A stretch of 64,000 bases of DNA from Nemertoderma westbladi (lineage: Eukaryota > Xenacoelomorpha > Nemertodermatida > Nemertodermatidae): assembly GCA_032718475.1 (NCBI GenBank), contig JAUCBJ010009091.1, positions 68,775 through 132,774 of the forward strand, written 5' to 3'. A model generated the notes under the pieces. It was not told where the DNA came from and ran no database searches. It was given only the letters and a program-made list of their open reading frames with translations. A program made the position numbers and the translations under genes. Positions 9,158 through 20,377 of the stretch are shown piece by piece; position 1 is the stretch's first letter, and every line of letters begins with the position of its first letter.

Positions 9158-12100
9158 GCCCCCCGGCCAGTAGCCCCCCGGCCAGTAGCCCCCCGGCCAG
9201 TAGCCCTCCGGCCAGTAGCCCCCCGGCCAGTAGCCCCCCGGCCAGTAGCCCTCCGGCCAGTAGCCCCCCGGACATTAGCCCCCCGGCCAGTAGCCCCCCG
9301 GATAGTAGCCCCCCGGCCAGTAGCCCCCCGGACAGTAGCCCTCCGACCAGTAGCCCCCCGGCCAGTAGCCCCCCGGCCAGTAGCCCCCCGGATAGTAGCC
9401 CCCCGGCCAGTAGCCCCCCGGACAGTAGCCCCCCGGACAGTAGCCCCCCGGGCAGTAGCCCCCGGGCAGTAGCCCCCGGGCAGTAGCCCCCGGGCAGTAG
9501 CCCCCCGGCCAGTAGCCCCCCGGACATTAGCCCCCCGGCCAGTAGCCCCCCGGATAGTAGCCCCCCGGCCAGTAGCCCCCCGGACAGTAGCCCTCCGACC
9601 AGTAGCCCCCCGGCCAGTAGCCCCCCGGCCAGTAGCCCCCCGGACATTAGCCCCCCGGACATTAGCCACCCCGGCCAGTAGCCCCCCGGATAGTAGCCCC
9701 CCGGCCAGTAGCCCCCCGGACAGTAGCCCTCCGACCAGTATCCCCCCGGCCAGTAGCCCTCCGGCCAGTAGCCCTCCGACCAGTAGCCCTCCGACCAGTA
9801 GCCCCCCGGCCAGTAGCCCCCCGGCCAGTAGCCCCCCGGATAGTAGCCCCCCGGCCAGTAGCCCCCCGGACATTAGCCCCCCGGACATTAGCCCCCCGGC
9901 CAGTAGCCCCCCGGATAGTAGCCCCCCGGACATTAGCCCCCCGGACATTAGCCCCCCGGCCAGTAGCCCCCCGGCCAGTAGCCCCCCGGCCAGTAGCCCT
10001 CCGGCCAGTAGCCCCCCGGACATTAGCCCCCCGGCCAGTAGCCCCCCGGATAGTAGCCCCCCGGCCAGTAGCCCCCCGGACAGTAGCCCTCCGACCAGTA
10101 GCCCCCCGGCCAGTAGCCCCCCGGCCAGTAGCCCCCCGGATAGTAGCCCCCCGGCCAGTAGCCCCCCGGACATTAGCCCCCCGGACATTAGCCCCCCGGC
10201 CAGTAGCCCCCCGGATAGTAGCCCCCGGCCAGTAGCCCCCCGGCCAGTAGCCCCCCGGCCAGTAGCCCCCCGGACATTAGCCCCCCGGCCAGTAGCCCCC
10301 CGGATAGTAGCCCCCCGGCCAGTAGCCCCCCGGACAGTAGCCCTCCGACCAGTAGCCCCCCGGCCAGTAGCCCCCCGGCCAGTAGCCCCCCGGACATTAG
10401 CCCCCCGGACATTAGCCACCCCGGCCAGTAGCCCCCCGGATAGTAGCCCCCCGGCCAGTAGCCCCCCGGACAGTAGCCCTCCGACCAGTATCCCCCCGGC
10501 CAGTAGCCCTCCGGCCAGTAGCCCTCCGACCAGTAGCCCTCCGACCAGTAGCCCCCCGGCCAGTAGCCCCCCGGCCAGTAGCCCCCCGGATAGTAGCCCC
10601 CCGGCCAGTAGCCCCCCGGACATTAGCCCCCCGGACATTAGCCCCCCGGCCAGTAGCCCCCCGGATAGTAGCCCCCCGGACATTAGCCCCCCGGACATTA
10701 GCCCCCCGGCCAGTAGCCCCCCGGACATTAGCCACCCCGGCCAGTAGCCCTCCGGCCAGTAGCCCTCCGACCAGTAGCCCCCCGGCCAGTAGCCCCCCGG
10801 CCAGTAGCCCCCGGGCAGTAGCCCCCGGACAGTAGCCCCCGGGCAGTAGCCCCCGGCCAGTAGCCCCCGGGCAGTAGCCCCCGGACAGTAGCCCCCGGGC
10901 AGTAGCCCCCGCGACGCAGTAGCCCCCGGGCAGTAGCCCCCGGGCAGTAGCCCCCCGGCCAGTAGCCCCCCGGACATTAGCCCCCCGGCCAGTAGCCCCC
11001 GGACATTAGCCCCCCGGACATTAGCCCCCCGGCCAGTAGCCCCCGGACATTAGCCCCCCGGACATTAGCCCCCCGGCCAGTAGCCCCCCGGACATTAGCC
11101 CCCCGGCCAGTAGCCCCCCGGACATTAGCCCCCCGGACATTAGCCCCCCGGCCAGTAGCCCCCCGGACATTAGCCCCCCGGCCAGTAGCCCCCCGGCCAG
11201 TAGCCCCCCGGACATTAGCCCCCCGACCAGTAGCACCCCGGACATTAGCCACCCCGGCCAGTAGCCCCCCGGATAGTAGCCCCCCGGCCAGTAGCCCCCC
11301 GGACAGTAGCCCTCCGACCAGTAGCCCCCCGGCCAGTAGCCCCCCGACCAGTAGCCCCCCGGCCAGTAGCCCCCCGGCCAGTAGCCCTCCGGCCAGTAGC
11401 CCCCCGGACATTAGCCCCCCGGCCAGTAGCCCTCCGGACAATAGCCCCCCGGACATTAGCCCCCCGGCCAGAAGCCCCCCGGCCAGTAGCCCTCCGACCA
11501 GTAGCCCCCCGGACATTAGCCCCCCGGACATTAGCCCCCCGGCCAGTAGCCCCCCGGATAGTAGCCCCCCGGCCAGTAGCCCCCCGGCCAGTAGCCCCCC
11601 GGACATTAGCCCCCCGGACATTAGCCACCCCGGCCAGTAGCCCCCCGGATAGTAGCCCCCCGGCCAGTAGCCCCCCGGACAGTAGCCCTCCGACCAGTAG
11701 CCCCCCGGCCAGTAGCCCTCCGGCCAGTAGCCCTCCGACCAGTAGCCCTCCGACCAGTAGCCCCCCGGCCAGTAGCCCCCCGGCCAGTAGCCCCCCGGAT
11801 AGTAGCCCCCCGGCCAGTAGCCCCCCGGACATTAGCCCCCCGGACATTAGCCCCCTGGCCAGTAGCCCCCCGGATAGTAGCCCCCCGGACATTAGCCCCC
11901 CAGACATTAGCCCCCCGGCCAGTAGCCCCCCGGACATTAGCCACCCCGGCCAGTAGCCCTCCGGCCAGTAGCCCTCCGACCAGTAGCCCCCCGGCCAGTA
12001 GCCCCCCGGCCAGTAGCCCCCCGGACATTAGCCCCCCGGACATTAGCCCCCCGGCCAGTAGCCCCCCGGCCAGTAGCCCCCCGGACATTAGCCCCCCGGA

Positions 12101-12838
12101 CATTAGCCCCCCGACCAGTAGCCCCCCGGCCAGTAGCCCCCCGGCCAGTAGCCCCCCGGACATTAGCCCCCCGGCCAGTAGCCCCCCGGACATTAGCCCC
12201 CCGGACATTAGCCCCCCGGCCAGTAGCCCCCCGGACATTAGCCCCCCGGACATTAGCCCCCCAGCCAGTAGCCCCCCGGACATTAGCCCCCCGGCCAGTA
12301 GCCCCCCGGAGATTAGCCCCCCGGACATTAGCCCCCCGGCCAGTAGCCCCCCGGACATTAGCCCCCCGGACATTAGCCCCCCGGCCAGTAGCCCCCCGGC
12401 CAGTAGCCCCCCGACCAGTAGCACCCCGGACATTAGCCACCCCGGCCAGTAGCCCCCCGGATAGTAGCCCCCCGGCCAGTAGCCCCCCGGACAGTAGCAC
12501 ACCGACCAGTAGCCCCCCGGCCAGTAGCCCCCCGACCAGTAGCCCCCCGGCCAGTAGCCCCCCGGCCAGTAGCCCCCCGGACATTAGTCCCCCGGCCAGT
12601 AGCCCCCCGGACATTAGCCCCCCGGCCAGAAGCCCCCCGGCCAGTAGCCCTCCGACCAGTAGCCCCCCGGCCAGTAGCCCCCCGGCCAGTAGCACCCCGG
12701 ACATTAGCCCCCCGGCCAGTAGCCCTCCGGACAATAGCCCCCCGGACAGTAGCCCTCCGGACAATAGCCCCCAGACAATAACCCCCGATCAGTAGTCCCC
12801 CGATCAGTAGTTCCACGATCAGTAGCCCCCCGGACAGT
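9158..12838 (+). repeat. Large 15-bp minisatellite array (about 245 units)
   Basis: Tandem 15-bp units ggccagtagcccccc and variants ggacattag-, ggacagtag-, ggatagtag-, gaccagtag- and ctccggccag-. Variant order recurs in blocks of several hundred bp, so the array has grown by block duplication. A 16-bp unit (ggacattagccacccc) recurs seven times, near 9662, 10410, 10730, 11245, 11627, 11937 and 12434, and shifts the frame each time. 14-bp units (cccgggcagtagcc) occur at 9450-9500 and 10807-10950. Long open frames on minus (up to 614 codons) arise only because the unit length is a multiple of three. Confidence 0.95.
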
Positions 12839-12900
12839 AGTGGAGGGGCCGGGGGGGGGGGGGGGGGCTACTGTCCGGGGGAGACTGTCCGGGGCTACTT
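12839..12900. repeat. G run and inverted units ending the array
   Basis: After the last forward unit there is a run of about 18 G, then ggctactgtccgggg and gactgtccggggctact, which are the array unit in reverse orientation. The array therefore ends in a short palindromic junction. Confidence 0.8.
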
Positions 12901-13309
12901 TCCTAGAACCAGGCTAACCCTACGAGCCATCATCACATGTCCACTGTCCAATAATATCACGATATTATCTGGTTCAGCATGTTACGTAATTGAATGTTTA
13001 AATAGACATGGAGGGTTGGGCGCAATCTTGGCCGGCGTCCAATCTTCGAAGTTTGATTCGTCCCCCACGGAGGCTTTAAAGAAAGGGAACAGTGTTTGTT
13101 CGAAATCTTTTATAAACATACATTTAATTAAACTATCTCCTTACTTTCACTACTTTTACGGTAGTACAATTAATTAATGCACCTTGAATTCAGACTTCAT
13201 TTTATGGTATGTTTACTCAATCTAAATAATACTGTATTATAAATTAACTAATTAATATGTTGGGTTAGTTGTACGATTCTAATATAGTCAGTCGGTTTGT
13301 TCGGATCCA
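12901..13309 (-). other. 3' UTR / downstream of the Nkx2.2-like gene
   Basis: AT-rich sequence downstream of the homeobox gene's stop codon (13310-13312). I found no unmistakable polyadenylation signal, so the transcript end is not assigned. Confidence 0.5.
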
Positions 13310-13643
13310 TCATAAACCAGTCTGTGCGTCGTTCATTGCTATTAGTTTGGATATGGAATGCGCTATTGGCACTGTGCTGACAGATGGCGTGACCGTTTCC
13401 ATAGCAACCGAATGCCAGGGCCAGTGTAAGGGGTGTTGGGGGTGGTGAGGTATCAGCATTGGGTAGTAGGGTAGCCCCCGATGGAGGTAGTTTCCATAGT
13501 AACCGTGTGGATTGTGTCTCTGGCTTGGCGGCGATAGGCAAGGTTTGCCGTCTCTAATGAGAACAGGGACCGCTACTCGTCTGGGCGTCGCCATGGTGAT
13601 TACATCAAGTCCTTTCTCTTGCCGGGATCTTTTACATTTATAT
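13310..13643 (-). CDS. Nkx2.2: Nkx2.2/vnd-like homeobox gene, exon 3
   Basis: Last coding exon of a three-exon homeobox transcription factor. The acceptor is ATTTCAG (cag = 13646-13644 on minus). The first base completes homeodomain Arg53 and is followed by YKCKR; Tyr54 is diagnostic of the NK2 class. After the short linker [15 protein letters not shown] comes [15 protein letters not shown], the NK2-specific domain (protein residues about 217-231). The linker resembles Nkx2.2 ([26 protein letters not shown]). The remaining 75 residues are rich in Tyr, Pro and His and end ...NDAQTGL at a TGA. Exons 1 to 3 add up to exactly 307 codons in frame. An open frame starting at the internal ATG (13594) is only part of this exon. 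Confidence 0.93.
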
Positions 13644-14718
13644 CTGAAATATTAAATATATTTGATTTTAAATTTAATAAGAATTATACATATTAGAGAC
13701 GTGGTGTGGGGGGGGGGGTCACAATCAATCTAACAGTATATATTTATATAAACATGAAATTATTAAATTGTTTAAATTTAATAAGTCTTGTGGGAGTACA
13801 CTTCAAAAACATACTGTATACCGAAGCACACAGAATAAAACACACTTAGTTTAGCCGAAACAAACATGTCAATATGTTTTTCTCTCAAAATAATAAAAAG
13901 CTTTTAAAATAATACATACGTAAGTCGTAAGTACCCCCTCAGGTTCGAGCTATACTAATTATGAAATAACTCCATTCAGTTAGTCAGAAAATTTAAATTG
14001 TCATACTCTGTACCTAAGTGGTTATGGTTATAGTGGCTAAGAGCCATTAAGGGGTTGGTGCCCCCCTCTGTGATCAGACTATAATTTACCATGTGAGTAT
14101 CTCTTCGACGGAGAATTGGCCTTCATTATGTACGAGTTTGGCTTGTTATTCATGTATAACTCAGGGTCGATTTAGGTGTTAAGTTACATGGTGTCTCTTT
14201 CCTGTTATTTGTCAAGTTTCACTTCAGAAATGCTGTCCCAGGAAATACTTGGATGGCGTTACGTGATTTTTTTTCTCTCGTTGTATCCGCCTCCTGTAAC
14301 ATTGCGAGCCTCGATATTTACTAAATGATGCCCTAAAATGGTGCGCCAAATTTGTTCATAAAAGGCGTTAATTTTTTTCAATTCGCGGCGAACTATTATT
14401 TACTTTTTCGAACCAAACCATATTAATCTGTCGCAAAACGTATTAATTTCTAACTATGTAGGCCTACATAATATTAATAAATGCGCACAAACCCCGAATA
14501 CTATGATAGAATCAACCCTTCTCTTTATAACCGGCAAAGTAGAGCAACACTAGCTATGCTACTGTTCCTGTTTTTGTCATATAAAATCTATACTTACTAT
14601 TATTGCATTTACTATCACTAACATTATACGAATTTTAGTTAAATAAACGTTAAATTATAAGATTGAGAAATTGTACTGCTAAATTTGCATATTGCGTACA
14701 CCGAAATTATCCGAGCTC

Positions 14719-14749
<31 letters not shown>

Positions 14750-16009
14750 CGAACAGCTTAAATGTATTTAAGATAACATTAAGTTTTATGTAATATTAAT
14801 TTATTTTAACTATAATTAATAAACATTTACTGCAAACGCAAGAAGTAAAGAGATGTTTCGGTATACCCTGCTGTGCTGCTGAGGTTTGTCGGGAATGCGG
14901 GAGGTAAGAATCAGACAGTTTATGAGTAAAATATGGAACAAATGTGCTCCGACGTTACAAAAACAGTTGCTATTCGAGTAGCTATATATGGGCTTCCTGC
15001 TTCTTGATACCTACAGGTACCTTTTGACATGGACCTTGACAAGACTTACTGGCTCTGCTTTCTAATAAAAAACTTAAATATAAATTGTGAAAAATAAATT
15101 GTGATTGTCACGTGTCGTCTTGGTCGGTAGCAGCGTGTGAGGGGTGGCCGAGCGCAAACATGGCACATGTATTTGATTCTACCCGAATATATTCACATTC
15201 AGTCACAATGAATAATGTATACCTAATAATAAAGACGAATTAATTGTCCATCCAAAAAGTCCCGTTTAAATTACATGATAAAGTCGACTTATATTTCAAT
15301 GTTTTACTTAATCGTGTGACGAAGTTATCCCAAGAGTTAATTTATACACTACCGGTGTACCCAGTGTATCCGAAGCAGTATCCACCTATTGGAATCTCTT
15401 GCAGCTGTCAAACGATTCTTTATGAAGCATTCTCCGTCTTATTGTTGTCAGTTTTTCGATCTATTATAGTTGTAAGAGCTGGTTAAACCATAATAAACGA
15501 TCGACTGACAGATTCGAGGTTTTCCAAGAGTTGAACTCCAATCTCATCAACCTATTTTATTTACGGTGGATATTTCCCATTAACCTCCCCCCAAACACAC
15601 ACCAAATTCTATTGTTTGCCCCGGCTGCACTGTACTGTATGATTAAGGTTTTTATGAGATTGAAGGTACCCTCATTGAGCGAGTTGTAAGTTAAATGCCT
15701 CGCTGTGGGGCCTCAAGAGCAATTTATTAGTTCCTCCGTATTTTATTAGGGAAACGCTATTATTTACCGCGCCGTCGCGCGATTATGGCGCCACCCCCAT
15801 TTGAGTTTATGTCAAAATTGATTAGCGTTTTATAAGTTTTTTGCTGCGTGTCAACCTGAAGCGAATAGTACTTTTATTGAAATGTTCTTACTAAGGCTGT
15901 GGGTCGCATATTTCAGCGAATCAACGGTTAAGTTGTGAGACGAATTCCCAATGTTAACCTCAGGTATTTTCTATCATACCCAGGATCTAGCTTTATCCAA
16001 ACCCGGACC

Positions 16010-17530
16010 CTGAACGTAGGTTTATCGTACACCGGACATTGGACGTAGGTTTATTGTACTCTGAACGTAGATTTATCGTACACCGGACCATGGGCGTAGG
16101 TTTATCGTAACCTGGACTCTGGATGTAGGTTTATCGTACCCCAGTCCCTGAACGTAGGTTTATCGTACACCGGACCCTGGACGTAGATTTATTGTACTCT
16201 GAACGTAGGTTTATCATTATCGTAACCCGGTTCCTGAACGTAGGTTTATCGTACCCCGGATCCTGAACTTAGGTTTATCGTACCCCGGTCCCTTAACGTA
16301 GGTTTATCGTAACCCGGTTCCTGAACGTAGGTTTATCGTACCCTGAACGCAGGTTTATCGTACCCCAGTTCCTGAACGTATGTTTATCGTACCCTGGTCC
16401 CTGAACGTAGGTTTATCGTACCCTGTTCCTGAACGTAGGTTTATCGTAACCCGGTTCCTGAACGTAGGTTTATCGTACCCTGAACGCAGGTTTATCGTAC
16501 CCCGGTTCCTGAACGCATGTTTATCGTGCCCTGGTCCCTTTACGTGGTTTATCGTACCCTGAACGTAGGTTTATCGTACCCCGGTCCCTTAATGTAGGTT
16601 TATCGTAACCCGGTTCCTGAACGTAGGTTTGTCGTACCCTGAACGCATGTTTATCGTGCCCTGGTCCCTTTACGTGGTTTATCGTACCCTGAACGTAGGT
16701 TTATCGTACCCCGGTCCCTTAATGTAGGTTTATCGTAACCCGGTTCCTGAACGTAGGTTTGTCGTACCCTGAACGCAGGTTTATCGTACCCCAGTTCCTG
16801 AACGTATGTTTATCGTACCCTGGTCCCTGGACGTAAGTTTATCGTACCCTGAATGCAGGTTTATCGTACCCCGGTTCCTGAACGTAGGTTTATCGTTCCC
16901 TGGACCCTGGACGTAGGTTTATCGTACCCTGAACGCAGGTTTATCGTACCCCAGTTGCTGAACGTATGTTTATCGTACCCTGTTCCCTGGACGTAAGTTT
17001 ATCGTACCCCGGTTCCTGAACGTAGGTTTATCCTACCCCGGTTCCTGAACGTATGTTTATTGTTCCCTGGACCCTTGACGTAGGTTTGTCGTAACCCGGT
17101 TCCTGGACGTAGGTTTATCGTACCCTGAACGCACGGTTTATCGTACCCTGGTTCCTGGACGTAGGTTTATCATAACCCTGTTCCTGAACGTAGGTTTATT
17201 GTAACCCGGACCCTGAACGTATGTTTCTCGCACCCTGGTCCCTGGACGTAGGTTTATCGTACCCTGAACGCAGGTTTATTGTACCCTGGTTCCTGGACGT
17301 AGGTTTATCATAACCCTGTTCCTGAACGTAGGTTTATTGTAACCCGGACCCTGAACGTATGTTTCTCGCACCCTGGTCCCTGGACGTAGGTTTATCGTAC
17401 CCTGAACGCAGGTTTATTGTACCCTGGTTCCTGGACGTAGGTTTATCATAACCCTGTTCTTGAACGTAGGTTTATCGTAACCCGGACCCTGAATATATGT
17501 TTATCGTACCCTGGTCCCTGAACGTAGTTT
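16010..17530 (+). repeat. Degenerate minisatellite, 22- and 28-29-bp units
   Basis: About 55 tandem units built on gaacgtaggtttatcgtacc, with the alternative tails ccggttcct, ctggtccct or none, so 22-bp and 28-29-bp units are mixed. Larger blocks recur, for example 17221-17345 repeated at 17346-17468. It lies within intron 2 of the homeobox gene. Confidence 0.9.
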
Positions 17531-18121
17531 TATCATATCCTTACCTTATACTACAGCGGATGTAAGTTTTTCAAACCTTTGACAGAAGTCATCACTGCAC
17601 TAAATTATTAATAAACACCATGGCTACCATTAGTAAAGTGTAGTTTTCTCAATATTTGGTTAATTTTCCAGAGCCAACCCTATCCTAAAATACTTGGGGC
17701 GAATCTTGGAGATTAGCTGATTGCATTTTAGTGTTCATCGCTTTTATATGGTCGGATTTTATTATAGATTAATTAAATTATGTATTATGTTAATGCTTTA
17801 CCATAGCATTATTTGGTGTGGGGGGATTTCATTCCCCCCTTCGAAAACTAACACTGGGTGGCCGGGGGTGCAATTAATTTCCTTTATAAATTAGGACGCA
17901 GTAAATTTTTCTAGTAGTTCAATTTTTGGACCAGAATTTTACAACAGGAAATTTAGCTACCCAGATATATAAATCATAATTATTATAAACTTCTGGTATA
18001 TTGATGAACATTGAAATGAATCTCAAAAAATTCCAGTTACAGTTTCAGCTTTCCATCATCACAATTAAATTCATTTTCAGTTTACCATTCAGTTGTGGTT
18101 TTCAGTTTATTGCCTACAAAC

Positions 18122-18384
18122 GAGACAGGGGGGAACTGGACGCAAATCCCATCTTGGCGAATTAATATCCCGCCTCAATGTTAAATTCTCAATTTATAGG
18201 GAAAGGAGCAGGTTACAGTGGCACGTTAGTTTACCCAAAACAATAAACTAAACACAACAGAAAAGGTTACAGATATATTTTTGAGAATAATCAGCTGTTA
18301 TTTGCGTCGAATTTCCCCTGGAGAGGGATAAATTTTTTTTGCGTCCAGTTCCCCCCCCCCCCCCCCCCCCCCCCCCCCTATCTG
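18122..18384 (+). mobile_element. Short hAT-like MITE, copy 2
   Basis: 263-bp relative of the element at 6379. It starts gagacagggg, continues aactggacgcaa, and ends with gcgtccagtt, a run of about 28 C, and ctatctg. A perfect 8-bp duplication ctacaaac flanks it (18114-18121 and 18385-18392). The interior shares caataaactaaac and aatcagctgttatttgcgtc with copy 1 but carries an extra block. It is non-coding and sits in intron 2 of the homeobox gene. Confidence 0.87.
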
Positions 18385-18676
18385 CTACAAACAGCAAAAT
18401 ACCTCACAATGCTACCTCTTCACTGATGTAGGATAATTGAGTCCGAACAACTGGCGATATGATAATCATAGCTTTTTTTATTATTGAAAATTTTATCCGC
18501 AATTTTCTTCACAAAGAGATTTAAATGTTGCAAAAAACATTAAACAATTTTCAGTTTCAGATTGCCAATTTACCTCAATAAGATTTAAAAATAATTTCTG
18601 TCATTTCAGTTTTGGATTTCAGTTTCAATTTGGATTCAGTGTCCAGCACACAAAATATGTTATCTATTATTATCAC

Positions 18677-18823
18677 CTGTGATTTTGGAACCAGATTTTC
18701 ACTTGCGTTGGGGTTAGATTTATGATACTGGCCAGGTGTTCTCTCTCAGGTGCTGATAGGTACCGTTGTTGTCGGAATCTACGTTCCAATTCGTAAGTCT
18801 GCTGTTTACTGAATAAAACTCGT
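18677..18823 (-). CDS. Nkx2.2: Nkx2.2/vnd-like homeobox gene, exon 2 (homeobox core)
   Basis: 147-bp exon between acceptor TATATTTCAG (cag = 18826-18824 on minus) and donor AG|GTGATA. It reads [16 protein letters not shown], then [17 protein letters not shown] and [13 protein letters not shown], giving homeodomain residues 5 to 53 with the invariant F8, L16, W48, F49 and N51. The [16 protein letters not shown] block is nearly identical to Nkx2.2/vnd homeodomains. It joins exon 1 with phase 2 (AG|A = Arg4) and exon 3 with phase 2 (AG|A = Arg53). The exon has no internal start codon and is short, so ATG-based ORF finding misses it. Confidence 0.95.
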
Positions 18824-19937
18824 CTGAAATATAATGAAAAGGAAAAATAAGTTTATGGTAGTATTGGTAGTCCTATATATTATACTGGTAGCCTTTGTAC
18901 TGAATTATGTGTCAAATGCATTGTTATTTTTTTCTATATGTTTTTGTTGTTGTAAAATAGTAAATACATGCTTTTGGTGTATTTTTTGTTTCTATTTTCT
19001 CTACGTGTGTTTATTTCACGTACGCTGAACCGATATGTAGTTTATGTACCGTTATGTAGTTTATGTACCGTTATGTAGTTTATGTACCGTTATGTAGTTT
19101 ATGTACCGTTATGTAGTTTATGTACCGTTATGTAGTTTATGTACCGTTATGTAGTTTATGTAGCGTTATGTAGTTTATGTACCGTTATGTAGTTTATGTA
19201 CCGTTATGTAGTTTTGCGCTGGTATAGGTTTGAACTTTGCAGGCAATTATCCCAAAATAACATTTTTTCACACGAAAAATACTATTCCTCCGCCAATACT
19301 TAACCGTTTTTTTGCAATTTTTGCTTTATATGAAAAGATAATTTCATAAGCTTCAATAGATTTCGTTATCTTTATTTCATAATATTTCCTAATTATTTTG
19401 AAAAATTAGAAAAACAATGGGTTTTTTCAAATGTTAAATTTTTTTCTCAAAATTGCTTATTATCAGAAATAGAAAATACAAAAAGTGGCCAAAAATTATA
19501 AGTTCTGCGTGACTGGTGTGAAAATAGTGAAGCGAAAGGAACTGAATTATTTTTGTCACAGAATTATATTTTGTTATCATTAATATTTTTCAAAGAAAAT
19601 AAAATTTATATATTTTTTGCAATTTTATAAATGCAGTTTATTACATATTCATACAGCACAACATTTGAATTAATTTAGAATGACACTCAACTGCAATCAC
19701 GTGAAAGACTCCATATGAAACTTTTATGTAGAAAGAGTAGGCCTCGATATATTTTTGTTGGTTTTACTGTAAATTATTCCTGCCAATAAACCTAAACCAA
19801 TCTACCTAAACACTGCAGGCTTTATCGAAATACACCTAACCTTTTTCTTTTTTTATTTCCGGTCGGCGTATTATTCCTGCCAATAAACCTAAACCAATCT
19901 ACCTAAACACTGCAGGCTTTTTCGAAATACACCTAAC
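18824..19937 (-). other. Intron 1 of the Nkx2.2-like gene (1.1 kb)
   Basis: AT-rich intron inside homeodomain codon 4. It contains a 19-bp minisatellite (about 19028-19212) and, at its 5' end, a second copy of the exon 1 donor region produced by a 97-bp tandem duplication. Confidence 0.88.
19028..19212 (+). repeat. 19-bp minisatellite
   Basis: About ten near-perfect copies of gttatgtagtttatgtacc (one unit has tagc for tacc). The homogeneity suggests recent expansion. Confidence 0.92.
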
Positions 19938-19966
19938 CTTTTTCTTTTTTTATTTCCGGTCGGCGT
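19773..19966. repeat. 97-bp tandem duplication across exon 1 donor
   Basis: Copy 1 (19773-19869) and copy 2 (19870-19966) differ at about one base. Copy 2 holds the genuine end of exon 1 (up to 19938) and its GTTAGG donor. Copy 1, inside the intron, repeats the last 28 bases of exon and the donor (near 19841). Reading through the first donor meets a TAG/TAA stop at 19889 before the duplicate donor, so only the first donor gives an intact protein. Confidence 0.93.
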
Positions 19967-20377
19967 CCCATCACCATCCTCATCTACGTCTTCCATAACA
20001 CCATCAAAACATTCTTCACTAGTTTCCATTTCTTGCCCAACTTCGATATCTTCATCAGTATCGTCACTAACCTCGACCCCATCTCCGCAACCACCTAACC
20101 CTGTATCACCTTGCGGCTGCTGGTCGCATCTACGTTCCCACTCCTGGTTCGGAGTCCACAGCTGACTTCTACTGCTGCCCTCCGATTTTGAGGAATGTAA
20201 GTTTGAGAATTCTTCTCTAATGAATGCGGCAAGGATTCCTCTTCGAAGAAGCATCGATTTGTTACGCTGTTCTTCTTCAATCGTCAACGCTATCCGACTG
20301 GATTCTGGGACGCCATCAGCGTTTTCATTTAAATCTAAAAGTTCCGCGACTGAAAATCCCCTTTTATAAGCCGCCAT
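19938..20377 (-). CDS. Nkx2.2: Nkx2.2/vnd-like homeobox gene, exon 1
   Basis: Encodes the N-terminal 146 residues of an NK2-class homeodomain repressor/activator (306 aa in all), a family that patterns the ventral nerve cord and other tissues in bilaterians. An in-frame TAA lies immediately before the ATG, fixing the start. Residues 7-16 (GFSVAELLDL) match the TN/eh1-like motif of Nkx2 proteins (GFSVKDILDL in Nkx2.2), which recruits Groucho/TLE. Residues about 100-136 are strongly acidic. The exon ends GNKKRK plus AG of a split Arg codon, and with exon 2 restores KKRKRRVLFSK, the usual start of the Nkx2.2 homeodomain. The donor is GTTAGG. Orthology to Nkx2.2/vnd rather than another NK2 gene is a by-eye judgement. 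Confidence 0.92.

Larger units (their letters stand above)
13644..18676 (-). other. Intron 2 of the Nkx2.2-like gene (5.0 kb)
   Basis: Splits the homeodomain inside codon Arg53 (donor CACAG|GTGATA at 18677/18676, acceptor ATTTCAG at 13644). It contains a ttga microsatellite (about 14722-14750), a long minisatellite (16010-17530) and MITE copy 2 (18122-18384). No other coding signal was found. Confidence 0.88.

Noticed and set aside
9120-12816. Long minus-strand frames (up to 614 codons) of Gly/Leu/Ala or Arg/Gly/Ala/Thr pentapeptide repeats
   Set aside because: They arise from a 15-bp tandem unit that keeps every minus frame open. There is no non-repeat start or end, and 16-bp units shift the frame repeatedly.
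9158-12838. CRISPR-like regular repeat array
   Set aside because: The units are directly adjacent without unique spacers, and the context is eukaryotic.
13248-13541. Overlapping minus frame of 97 codons
   Set aside because: A shadow of homeobox exon 3 in another frame.
13310-13594. Stand-alone small gene starting at the ATG at 13594
   Set aside because: The frame continues upstream through YKCKR to a splice acceptor and joins the homeobox exon; the ATG encodes an internal Met.
19773-19869. Use of the duplicate donor as the normal exon 1 end
   Set aside because: Reading to it passes an in-frame stop at 19889 and would remove the homeodomain.
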